Source of the DNA: DASRAA01 sp963814165
GTDB lineage: Bacteria; Acidobacteriota; Terriglobia; Terriglobales; Acidobacteriaceae
Direction: 5' to 3'
DNA: 64,000 bases
Assembly: GCA_963814165.1 (NCBI GenBank)
Contig: CAWFBW010000017.1
Span: forward strand, 186,001-250,000
Of the stretch, positions 27,292-36,764 are shown piece by piece; position 1 is the first letter of the stretch; each line of letters opens with the position of its first letter. The notes below the pieces were generated by a model. It did not search any database. It was given only the letters and a program-made list of their open reading frames with translations, and was not told where the DNA came from. Made by a program: the position numbers and the translations under genes.

Positions 27292-27624
27292 GTGGCAAGA
27301 ATACGTAAGTCCGACGGAGAACAAGAGCTTTACGAACGGCAGGCGGTCATCTGCAAAGCTTTCGCGAATCCCACCCGGCTTCATTTAGTCGAGATGCTAC
27401 TGAGCGGCGAACGGTGGGCGGTAGAGTTGCAGGAGGGACTGGGCATCTCGAAAGCCAATCTCTCCCAGCACCTGGCTGTGCTGAAGTCGGCTGGGGTGGT
27501 GGCGACGCGACGCGAGGGCAAGCAACTCCATTGCGGGATAGCCGTTCCGGAAGTCAAACAGGCGATGGGCGTCTTTCGGAGCATGCTGAGGACCCAGGGG
27601 AAAGAGAGCCGCCGCTGGTCGTAG
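27292..27624 (+). CDS. ArsR/SmtB-family transcriptional regulator
   Basis: The 110-residue protein is a single winged helix-turn-helix: ICKAFANPTRLHLVEMLLSGERWAVELQEGLGISKANLSQHLAVLKSAGVV followed by the wing TRREGKQLHCGI. No metal-binding ELCVC-type motif is present in helix 3, so it is not an obvious arsenic or zinc sensor. The single Cys in LHCGIAV could be a redox or ligand site. GTG start. It lies just upstream of, and in the same direction as, the AMP-ligase fusion, and a palindrome precedes it, so it may control itself and that gene. Confidence 0.88.
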   Translation: MARIRKSDGEQELYERQAVICKAFANPTRLHLVEMLLSGERWAVELQEGLGISKANLSQHLAVLKSAGVVATRREGKQLHCGIAVPEVKQAMGVFRSMLRTQGKESRRWS

Positions 27625-27682
27625 CCGAGGACGTCGGCTCACTTTGAGTGCCCTGGACGCTCTCCAGTTACACTGATGAGCG

Positions 27683-30203
27683 ATGGCACGCGCCACCATT
27701 CTGGAATACCTCGATAACTTTCGTCGTCATGAGCGGGAAGAGGCCTATGTCTTTCGCCGCGGATATCGTGTACAGCGCTGGACCTACGGTGATGTCCTGC
27801 GCCAGACCTGCCGGTTTGCGCGGGCTCTGGAATGCGCGAGGCATTGGCCATGGCGACAAGGTCATCATTTGGGGTGAGAACTGCGCGGAATGGGTTGTCG
27901 CGTTCTTCGGCTGCTTGCTACGCGGTGCGATTGTCGTTCCCATCGACAAGATCGCCACACCGGACTTTGCAGCACGAGTCGCACAACAGGTGGACGCAAA
28001 GCTGTGCGTGGGTCCGGCGCACAACGTAGTTTCCGGCGTTCCGCACTTCGATTTGGGCTCGCTGCGAGAAGAAGTTGCGGAGTTCTCCGCGGAGCCGATC
28101 GTCGCGACCGCGATGCGTGACGACATTGTACAAATTGTCTTCACGTCCGGCACGACCGCCGAGCCTCGCGGCGTTGTCATTACGCACGCCAACATCCTGG
28201 CTAACCTTGAGCCGTTGGAGCGCCAGATTGCACCGTATCTGAAGTACGAACGCATCTTCCACCCTCTGCGTTTTCTCAACCTGCTGCCACTCAGCCATGT
28301 CTTCGGACAGTTTCTGGGAATCTTTCTGCCGCAACTGCTGGCCGGGACCGTGCTGTTCCAGGACACACTCAATCCCACGGAAGTCATGCGTACGATCAAG
28401 GACGAGCGAGTGTCGGTGGTCGTTGCCGTCCCTCGACTGATGGAATCGCTGAAAGACAAGATCGAGCGCGACATGGAAGCAGCGGGCAGGGCCGAATGGT
28501 TTCATCAACAGATGGATGCCATCAAGGATGCCAGGTTCCCGCGGCGGTGGTGGCGCTTCCGCAAAATTCATGACCAGTTCGGCTGGAAGTTCTGGGCCTT
28601 CATCTCTGGCGGCGCGGCCCTCGATGCCGAGACGGAAGAGTTCTGGCGACGCCTCAGTTTCGTCGTGATTCAGGGCTATGGACTGACGGAGACCACCTCT
28701 CTAATTTCTCTTAACCATCCATTCAAGACAGGCAAACGCTCTATCGGCAAGGTGCTGGAAGGCCGCGAGATGAAGCTCGACGAGAATGGAGAGATTCTCG
28801 TGCGTGGTGCCAACGTCGCTGCTGGGTACTGGCAGGGCAACGAGATGAAGAGCGTACTCGGCGAAGATGGCTGGTTTCGCACCGGCGACCTGGGCGCGCT
28901 CGATGCTGACGGCAACCTTTACTTCAAGGGCCGCAAGAAGAACGTCATCGTCAACCGCGAGGGGATGAACATCTACCCCGACGATCTTGAGGCGGCGCTG
29001 CGCCAGCAGCCTGAAGTGCGCGACTGCGTCGTCGTGGGCCTGGATGAGGGTGGTAACGCGGAACCAGTTGCTGTGCTTTTGCTGCACCATGCTGCAGCCG
29101 ATGTTGCAGCAATTGTCGCGCGCGCCAACGGTAATCTGGCGCAGTTTCAGCAGATGCGACGATGGTTGGTGTGGCCCGAGGAGGACTTTCCGCGCACCCC
29201 GACACAGAAGCCTAAGATCGGCGTCATTCAGCAGGCGGTGCAGCAGAAGTTCACGTCGGCTGGCGTCGTAGCCCCGGCTCAAGGCGGCTTGGGCGAGCTC
29301 ATCAGCCGGATCACCGGGCGTCCGACCGGTACGCTAGGGGCTGACGCCAAACTGGAAGGCGACCTCAACCTGAGCTCGATGGACCGCGTCGAGCTGATGA
29401 GCGCGCTGGAAGACCGCTACCAGGTGGATCTGAGCGAAGCCAACTTTGCGCAGGTCAACACGGTTGGTGAGCTGGAACGCTTATTGCATGAGCCGCAGCG
29501 CGCGCAGCAAAGCGGCTATCAATATCCCCGCTGGGCACAGCAATGGCCGGTTCGCTGGATTCGCAACTTCTTCTATTACCTGCTTTCGCTGCCGGCGACG
29601 TTGATCATGGCGCATCCTACGATCATTGGCCGTGAGAATCTCGAAGGCATCGACGGCCCGCTGCTCATCACTTGTAACCACGTGACCTACATCGACGTGG
29701 GTTTTGTCCTGATTGCCATGCCTGCACGAATTCGCAACAGACTCGCCGTCGGAATGTTGGGTGAGCGCCTCTGGAGCATGTGGCGGCCGCCGGCGTCGAT
29801 GAATGTGTTTGCGCGCTGGTGGCAGCAAGCCGGCTATTACCTCGTCGTCGCGCTGTTCAACGTTTTTCCGCTGCCGCAGCAGTCGGGCGTCCGCGAGAGC
29901 TTCGCCTTCGCCGGAGAGTCGGTCGATCGCGGGTATAGCGTCGTGGTCTTTCCTGAAGGGCGCCGCACCCAGGATGGCAAGCCTTCGCCGTTTCGTTCCG
30001 GGGTTGGGATGCTGGCGCAAAAACTGAACGTCCCCGTCATCCCCTTGCGAATTGATGGTCTTTTTGACCTGAAACAGTCGGGCCGTAAGATCGCCCGTCC
30101 AGGCGAGCTTAAAGTGATGATTGGAAAGCCTTTACGCTTCACCACGGAAACTCCCGCGGAAGAAATTACCAATCAGCTGGAACACGTCACCTGGAGTTTG
30201 TGA
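27683..30203 (+). CDS. AMP-dependent acyl ligase / acyl carrier / PlsC-type acyltransferase fusion (frame break near 27836)
   Basis: Three domains lie in one ~839-residue chain. (1) An acyl-adenylating ligase of the ANL superfamily: FTSGTTAEPRGVV P-loop, GYGLTETT, WFRTGDLG and FKGRKKNVIVNREGMNIYPDDLE. (2) An acyl-carrier domain with LNLSSMDRVELMSAL; the Ser before Met-Asp is the probable phosphopantetheine site. (3) A PlsC acyltransferase with NHVTYID (HX4D) and FPEGRR, preceded by a hydrophobic segment. Such a chain could activate a free fatty acid and transfer it to lysophospholipid, like Aas but with a built-in carrier. The N-terminus (MARATILEYLDNFRRHE) begins at ATG 27683 in another frame and joins at about 27836 after removing one base. 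Confidence 0.87.
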
Positions 30204-30319
30204 CGCGCCTCATAGCACTCCCGTAGCGCAAAGTGATACGAATATCCGTTTTGCCAGATGTGGAAATTCGTCTGCGTGAGCGCGGGGGAATTTCGTGAGT
30301 TTGGCGCGGAGGATTTCGC

Positions 30320-30862
30320 ATGCGCGAGGCAGTACTGAAGTTGTGGCCGGAGTTGGCGTGGATACAAGACGCCGGGCTGCGCGAAAAAGTCACGAAGACC
30401 TGGGAACTGGCGCTGGAACGCAGTCCGCTGACCGCAGACGACCTGAACCGCATTCCATTCACATTGCTGGTGCCCAATTGCCCGACCACCTTCATGGAGC
30501 ACAAGCGCTGCGTGGTGCACATCGCGCGCAAGGCGGCCGAGAGCATGACCGAGTTCATGGGCAACGCGCTGCCTATCGACCATGACACGGTGATTGCGGG
30601 CGCGATTCTCGCCGACGTCGGCAAGCTCTTGGAATACGAGAAGGTGGACGGCAAGACGCGGCAGAGCAAGCGCGGCGAGATGCTGCGCCATCCCTTTACC
30701 GGCGTTGCGCTGGCGATGGAGTGCGGCGTGCCCGACGCGGTCTGCCACATCATCGCGGCGCACGCCGCCGAAGGCGACCTCGTAAAGCGCACCACCGAGG
30801 CCTACATCGTGCACCACGCCGATTTCATGGCGTTCCTGCCCTTCAAGAACTTGGGCAAGTAA
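30320..30862 (+). CDS. HD-domain protein heading the citrate cluster
   Basis: The 180-residue protein has the HD hydrolase pattern: EHKRCVVHIARKA with an early His, AGAILADVGKLLEYE (the HD pair appears as Ala-Asp), HPFTGVALAMECG and a late AAHAAEGD and HHADF. The classical His-Asp doublet reads AD here, so metal binding may be altered, although other His and Asp ligands remain. ATG is preceded by GGAGG nine bases upstream. It is 15 bases from the MmgE/PrpD gene and clearly in that operon. Role unknown; possibly hydrolysis of a phosphorylated or CoA-derived intermediate. Confidence 0.8.
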   Translation: MREAVLKLWPELAWIQDAGLREKVTKTWELALERSPLTADDLNRIPFTLLVPNCPTTFMEHKRCVVHIARKAAESMTEFMGNALPIDHDTVIAGAILADVGKLLEYEKVDGKTRQSKRGEMLRHPFTGVALAMECGVPDAVCHIIAAHAAEGDLVKRTTEAYIVHHADFMAFLPFKNLGK

Positions 30863-30877
30863 CAGGAGAAGATTCTT

Positions 30878-32293
30878 ATGGCGACTACCACAACCTCCGC
30901 GCCGGTCAAGGCCGCAGCCAAGCCCACAATCACAGCTGCCATGTCGCAGTGGGCGGCTGGCGTGAAGTTCGAAGACCTTTCGCAGGATGCCATCTACCAG
31001 GCGAAGCGATTCCTGCTCGACAGCGTGGGTTGCGCGCTCGGCGGCTATCAGCAGCACGACGTGGTCATCGCGCTGGAGGTGCTCGACGAAATTGCCGGCC
31101 CGGGCAAGGCGACCGTCATCGGCACAGGCAAGCAGATGGATGCCGTTTCAGCGTCGCTGGCCAACGCCCTGATGATCCGCTGCATGGACTACAACGACAT
31201 CTACTGGAAGCAGGACCCGTCGCATCCGTCGGACATCTTTCCCGCCGCGATGGCCTGCTGCGAGCGCGCCGGAGGCGACGGCCGCGAACTGATCGTCGGC
31301 CTGGTGCTGGGCCATGAGTTCGAGATGCGGCTCTGCGAAGCGGCCTTTCCGGGAATCCGTGAGCGCGGATGGCACCATGCCACGCTGACCGCCTTCGTCT
31401 CGCCCATCGTTGCTGCACGGATGCTGCACCTCGACTGGCAGAAGATGCAGCACGCCATCGGCATCAGCGCCAGTGCGCGCGCGACGCTGGGCGCGGTCAC
31501 GGCCGGCAAGCTGACCATGATGAAGAACACCGTCGATCCCATGGCGACGCAGAGCGGCGTGCTCGCGGCGCTGCTGGCCGAGAAGGGCTACAGCGGTCCC
31601 GAGCACGTCATCGACGGCAAAGAAGGCCTCACGCACTGCTTCGGGCCGGAGTGGAAGCTGAACATCCTCACCGACGGACTGGGCGAGTCGTGGCGTATCA
31701 CACAATGTGGGATGAAGGCGTTCCCCACCGAGGCGCTCACCCACACGCCGATTTCCGCCGTGCTGGCGCTGGTGAAAGACAACGACCTGAGACCGACCGA
31801 AGTAGCGAAGGTACACATCCGCACCACCGCGCGCGGCGCAGACATTCTCAGCGATCCCAGCAAGTACGACCCGCACACAAAGGAAACGGCCGACCACTCG
31901 CTGCCCTATGTCATCGCCGCCGCCATCGCCGAGCGCCAGGTCACGCCGCTGCAATTCACCATGGAGAAGATCATGGACCCGACGATTCGCGCGCAACTCA
32001 ACAAGATCGTCGTCGTCGCCGATCCCGAGATCGAGAAAGTCTTCCCCGCGCTGCAGCGCGTGGTCGTGACGATCACCACCACCGATGGCCGCGAGTTCAC
32101 CAAGCAGCTCGATTATCCCAAGGGTGACCCGCGCAATCCGCTGACCGACAAGGAAGTGGAAGAGAAATTCGAAGCGTTGGCCGGGCCGGTGATGACCGCC
32201 GACGCGCGCCGCAAGGCCATCGACGCGATCTGGTCGCTGGAGAAGCGGTCGAGCGTAACCGACTTGATGCGCCTCTTCAAGGCCGACCGCTAG
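30878..32293 (+). CDS. MmgE/PrpD-family protein
   Basis: This 471-residue cytoplasmic protein belongs to the MmgE/PrpD family, which includes 2-methylcitrate dehydratase, iminodisuccinate epimerase and cis-aconitate decarboxylase. Family blocks are LLDSVGCALGGY, NALMIRCMDYNDIYW, HPSDIFPAAMA, LGHEFEMRLCE and GMKAFPTEALTHTPISAVL. Strong AGGAGA site. It lies directly before an aconitase-type hydratase and a dehydrogenase, so a tri- or dicarboxylate substrate is likely, but which of the family reactions it performs cannot be settled by eye. Intact. Confidence 0.88.
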   Translation: MATTTTSAPVKAAAKPTITAAMSQWAAGVKFEDLSQDAIYQAKRFLLDSVGCALGGYQQHDVVIALEVLDEIAGPGKATVIGTGKQMDAVSASLANALMIRCMDYNDIYWKQDPSHPSDIFPAAMACCERAGGDGRELIVGLVLGHEFEMRLCEAAFPGIRERGWHHATLTAFVSPIVAARMLHLDWQKMQHAIGISASARATLGAVTAGKLTMMKNTVDPMATQSGVLAALLAEKGYSGPEHVIDGKEGLTHCFGPEWKLNILTDGLGESWRITQCGMKAFPTEALTHTPISAVLALVKDNDLRPTEVAKVHIRTTARGADILSDPSKYDPHTKETADHSLPYVIAAAIAERQVTPLQFTMEKIMDPTIRAQLNKIVVVADPEIEKVFPALQRVVVTITTTDGREFTKQLDYPKGDPRNPLTDKEVEEKFEALAGPVMTADARRKAIDAIWSLEKRSSVTDLMRLFKADR

Positions 32294-32307
32294 CAGGAGG
32301 TAGAGCA

Positions 32308-34273
32308 ATGGGACAGACAATCGTCGAAAAGATCTCGCAGACCCACATGGCCGAAGGGCCGAGCCGCCCGCTGCGCGCGGGCGACTTCCTCTCCATCCGG
32401 CCCGACCACGTCATGACGCACGACAACACCTCGGCGGTGATGAAGAAGTTCAAGGCCATCGGCGCTAAGAAGGTACACGATCCCGCGCAACCCGTCTTCA
32501 CTGCCGACCACGACATCCAGAACACGGAGGAGTCGAACCTCGCCAAATACCGCAGCATGGAAGCGTTTGCTGCGCAGCATGGCATCGACTTCTATCCGCC
32601 GGGCACGGGCATCGGCCACCAGATCATGGTGGAGAAAGGCTACGTGCTGCCGGGCGACTTCGTGGTCGCTTCCGATTCGCACTCCAACATGTACGGAGCG
32701 CTGGGCGCAATCGGCACGCCGGTAGTGCGCACGGACGCCGCCGCCATCTGGGCGACCGGCGAGTTCTGGTGGCAGATTCCGCGCACCATCCAGGTGGTGC
32801 TCGAAGGCAAGCTGTCGCCGGGCGTGACCGGCAAAGACGTCATCATCACTCTCTGCGGCCTCTACAACCACGAAGAAGTGCTGAACGCCGCCGTCGAATT
32901 CACCGGTCCGGGCGTGGCCTCTCTCAGCATGGACGCCCGCCTGAGCATCGCCAACATGACGACCGAGTGGGGCGCGCTGGTGGGCTGGTTCCCGGTCGAC
33001 GACGTGACGCTGTCTTACATTGAGGGACGCAATCGCGAGCTGCGGGCGCACGGCATCACGCGCATCTCAGAGCGACGCAAACAGGAGATTCGTGGCACGC
33101 CCCCAATGCCCGACCCCGATGCTGTGTACGGCGGCCGCATCGTGCTCGATCTCGCCGAGGTCACGCCGCACGTCTCCGGTCCCGACACCGTGCAGGTCAT
33201 GCAGTCGGTGGCCGAAATCGAGAAGCAGCATGTCGCAATCCAGAAGGCCTACCTGGTTTCGTGCGTAAACTCGCGCATGGAAGACCTGGCGGCCGCGGCC
33301 AAAGTCCTCGAAGGCAAGAAGGTCGCGCCCAGCGTGAAGTTCTATCTCGCCGCCGCCAGCCGTTCAGTCCAGGACGAAGCCGAGAAGCGCGGCGTCTGGC
33401 AGACGCTGCTCGCCGCCGGCGCGCAGCCTCTGCCTCCGGGATGCGGGCCCTGCATCGGACTCGGCACCGGTCTGCTGGAAGCAGGAGAGGTGGGCATTTC
33501 CGCCACCAACCGCAACTTCAAAGGTCGCATGGGATCGCGCGATGCGCAGTGCTATCTCGCGCAGTCCCGAGGTCGTGGCCGCATCCGCTGTCGCCGGCTA
33601 CATCTGCGGGCCGAGCCCATGCGAGCCAGTCGCGAGGTCAAGAAGCACTTCGAGCCGTTTGCCGTCACGTCGGAGGCCGAGAAGGTCGAAATTCTGCCGG
33701 GCTTTCCCCGCAGCGTGAAGGGACGCCTGGTCTTTCTGCCGCAAGACAACCTGAACACCGACGGCATCTACGGCAAGGACTACACCTATCGCGAAGACAT
33801 GACGCCCGAAATGATGGCCAAGGTCGTCATGGAGAACTACGACCCGACATTTGCCCAGCGCATACAGCCGGGCGACGTGGTCGTCGGCGGCTTCAACTTC
33901 GGCACCGGCTCCAGCCGCGAGCAGGCCGTAACGGCGTTGAAGTGCGCGGGCATTCCGCTGGTCATCGCCGGCAGCTTCTCGCAAACCTACCTGCGCAACG
34001 CCTTCAACAACGGCTTCCTGTGCATCGAGACGCCAGAGCTGGTGAACCGCCTGCGTGAAAAATATGCGGGAGCGATCAGCGACAAAGAAAAGACACATCA
34101 TCCCCGGCGACGTGATCGAGGTCGATTTCGCCGCCAGCACCATTCGCTATGCCGGCGAGCAGTTCACCTTCCCGGCGTTGGGTTCGGTGCCGCAGTCACT
34201 GGTGGTCGCCGGAGGCGTGGAAAACCTGGTGAGCGCGAAACTGGGGCTCAACGCAGTTGCTGCAACAGTTTAG
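32308..34273 (+). CDS. Fused aconitase / 3-isopropylmalate-dehydratase-type hydratase (three frame breaks)
   Basis: Large and small hydratase domains are fused in one ~654-residue chain. The iron-sulfur domain has VASDSHSNMYGALGAIGTPV, a Cys in VSCVNSRMEDL and PPGCGPCIGLG, giving the three cluster Cys. The swivel domain follows with GDVVVGGFNFGTGSSREQA, whose GSSREQA loop binds the substrate carboxylate. Breaks: near 33560 the frame changes (LASPEVVAASAVAGYICGPSP read in the next frame), returns by about 33640, and changes again near 34094 (DKEKT then IIPGDVIEVDF), ending at TAG 34271-34273. In context it would interconvert citrate and isocitrate or close analogues. AGGAGG site before ATG. 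Confidence 0.85.
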
Positions 34274-34320
34274 ATAGTCCCACAGCGTGGGAGTATAGAT
34301 AGATTCAGGAGTTTGTCATC

Positions 34321-35548
34321 ATGGCAAAACATACCGTCGTAACCATGCCGGGAGACGGCATCGGCAACCAGGTGCTTCCCGAGGCCATTCGCGTGCTCGA
34401 CGCCGTCGGCTTCGACGCCGACTACGTGCACGCCGACATCGGCTGGGAGTGCTGGCGCAACGAAGGCAATCCGCTGCCCCAGCGCACCATCGACCTGCTG
34501 CGCCAGCACAAGGTCGGCCTGTTCGGCGCGATCACTTCGAAACCGAAGAAGGAAACCGAGGCCGATCTCATCCCCGCCTTGAAGGGCAAGGGCCTGCAGT
34601 ACTTCAGCCCCATCGTCTCCATGCGCCAGATCTTCAACCTCGACATCTGCATGCGCCCCTGCCTGTCGTTCCCGGGCAACCCGCTCAACTTCATCCGCAA
34701 GCGCCCCGACGCTGGCTACGAAGAGCCCAAGGTGGACGTGGTGGTTTTCCGCCAGAATACCGAGGGTCTCTACGCGGGCGTCGAGTGGACCAACCCACCA
34801 CAGCAAGTGCGCGACGCACTGGCCACGCACGCCAAATTTAAGCCCTTCGCCAACGTGCCTGGGGCGGACCTCGCGGTGTCGGTTCGTATCATTACCCGCC
34901 CGGCCGCGCGGCGCATTTGCGAAGCGGCCTTCCAGCACGCTCGCAAGTTCGGCTATAAGTCGGTGACCATCTGCGAGAAGCCCAACGTGCTGCGCGAGAC
35001 CTCGGGCATGATGGAAGAGGTCGCCAAGGAAGTGCAGAAGCAGTACAGCGAGATCGCCCTGTGGTCCACCAACATCGACGCGCAGACCATGTGGCTCACC
35101 AAGAATCCCGAAGACTACGGCGTCATCGTCGCCAGCAACTTGTTCGGCGACGTCATCAGCGACGCCTTCGCCGGACTGGTCGGCGGCCTCGGCTTTGCCG
35201 CTTCCGGAAACATCGGCGACGAGGTCGCGGTCTTCGAACCCACTCACGGTTCGGCGCCGAAGTATGCCGAGCTCAATCCGCCGATCGTGAACCCAATCGC
35301 CATGATGCTTTCGGCGGCGATGATGCTTGACCATCTCGGCGAAACCGATAAGGCGGTGAAGATCCGCACTGCCATCGCGGCCGTCGTAGCCGAAGGCAAG
35401 GTGCGCACCTACGACATGATGCGCATACCCGGCGGCGCTAAGTCGATCGCGCAAAGGCGCAGCCTCAACCACGCAGATCACCGACGCGATTCTGGCTAAG
35501 TTAGGCGTCGGTGTGGAGAAAGAATATGCCGGCAGCAGCCGAAGCTAG
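34321..35548 (+). CDS. Isocitrate/isopropylmalate-type dehydrogenase (frame break near 35455)
   Basis: An NAD(P)-dependent beta-decarboxylating dehydrogenase. Visible are MPGDGIGNQVLPEA, the substrate-Arg region MRQIFNLDICMRPCLSF, VVFRQNTEGLYAGVEW, NLFGDVISDAFAGLVGG with the catalytic Asp pair, and FEPTHGSAPKYA. The RP and ENTE-like segments are compatible with isocitrate as substrate, but homoisocitrate or isopropylmalate cannot be excluded. The family C-terminus (GAASTTQITDAILAKLGVGVEKEYAG) appears only after dropping one base near 35455, ending at TAG 35546-35548. That tail overlaps the next ATG by 23 bases. ATG 34321 has CAGGAG ten bases upstream. Confidence 0.87.
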
Positions 35549-36764
35549 TCAGTTGAAACGCGGCGAGGCTGGACGCGCCGGCGGCGACGTGCGCTCCGAC
35601 GTCCGCGTGACCGTTGAGGAGCGCCCGAGCGGCGGCATCGAGATCGATCTGCAATCTCGCGTGGCGCTGTATTACGGCGACAACATCCGCCAGCAGGTGC
35701 GTGATGTGGTAAGTGCGCTGGGCGTCGAGCACGCGTCGGTTAACGTGGTGGACGAAGGCGCGCTGCCGTTCGTCATCGCCGCTCGCGTCGAGGCAGCCAT
35801 TAAGCGCGCAGGGCTGGGCGAAGGGGAATCGTCCCTGCCCGATCCGATCACCACTTCCTGCTGCTTCGACGAAAGATCGTCTCCGCCGCTCGCGCCTCTA
35901 TCTGCCCGGCAACGAGCCGAAGTACTTCGTCAATGCAGGTCTGCACGCGCCCGACGCCGTCATCCTCGACCTCGAAGACTCGGTCCACCACGCCGAGAAA
36001 GATGCCGCCCGCCTGCTGGTTCGCAACGCTCTTCGCGCCGTGGATTTCGCAGGCTCCGAGCGCATGGTGCGCATCAACCAGTTGCCGCTGGGGCTGGCCG
36101 ACCTGGAAGAGATCGTCCCGCAGTCGCCCGACCTCATCCTGATTCCCAAGGTCGAAACGGCTGCCCAAGTGGAGGAAGTCGACAAAGCGATCGCGCGCAT
36201 TACGAAGCAACACGAAATCACCCGTCCCATCTGGCTCATGCCGATTCTTGAGTCCGCTCTCGGCATCGAGAATGCCTTCGCCATCGCAACCGCGTCCGAC
36301 CGAATCGCCGCCCTCACTATCGGCCTCGAAGATTACACCGCCGACCTCGGCGTGGTGAAGACTTCCACGGGTAGCGAGTCGCTCTACGCCCGTCAGCGCG
36401 TCGTCAACGCCGCGCATGCCGCGCACATTCAGGCCATCGACTCCGTCTTCGGCGACGTCGCCGATATGGACGGCCTGCTCGCGCTGGGGCGAGGCCTCGC
36501 GCGCCATGGGCTTCGAAGGCATGGGCTGCATCCATCCCATGCAGATCGAAGTCATCCATCGCGCCTTCGCGCCGTCGGCGGCGGAACTCGAGAAGGCGCT
36601 GAAGATCGTTGCCGCCTTCGAAGACGCGCAAGCCAAGGGCCTCGGCGTGGTCAGCCTCGGCTCCAAGATGATCGACGCTCCCGTCGTCAACCGCGCCGTC
36701 AAGCTGGTCGCGCGCGCAAGGCAAATGGGCCTCATCCCAAGTCAGCGAAGGGGGCCAGTCATGA
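35526..36764 (+). CDS. citE: Citrate lyase acyl-carrier (CitD) - beta subunit (CitE) fusion (three frame breaks)
   Basis: The first ~100 residues match CitD: SDVRVTVEERPSGGIEIDLQS, VALYYGDNIRQQV and VDEGALPFVIAARVEAAIKRAG. They run without a stop into CitE: RRSRLYLPGNEPKYF, LDLEDSVHHAEKDAAR, NQLPLGLADLEE, ILIPKVETAAQVEEV and TIGLEDYTADLG. Joining them needs one base removed near 35870. Further breaks at about 36490 (GEASRAMGFEGMGCIHP) and 36738 bring the frame to TGA 36762-36764, inside the citF ATG. CitE cleaves citryl-carrier into acetyl-carrier and oxaloacetate, so the fusion puts carrier and lyase in one chain. The usual attachment Ser context (ESxD) is VRSD here. CitD and CitE might alternatively be separate overlapping genes. 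Confidence 0.8.
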
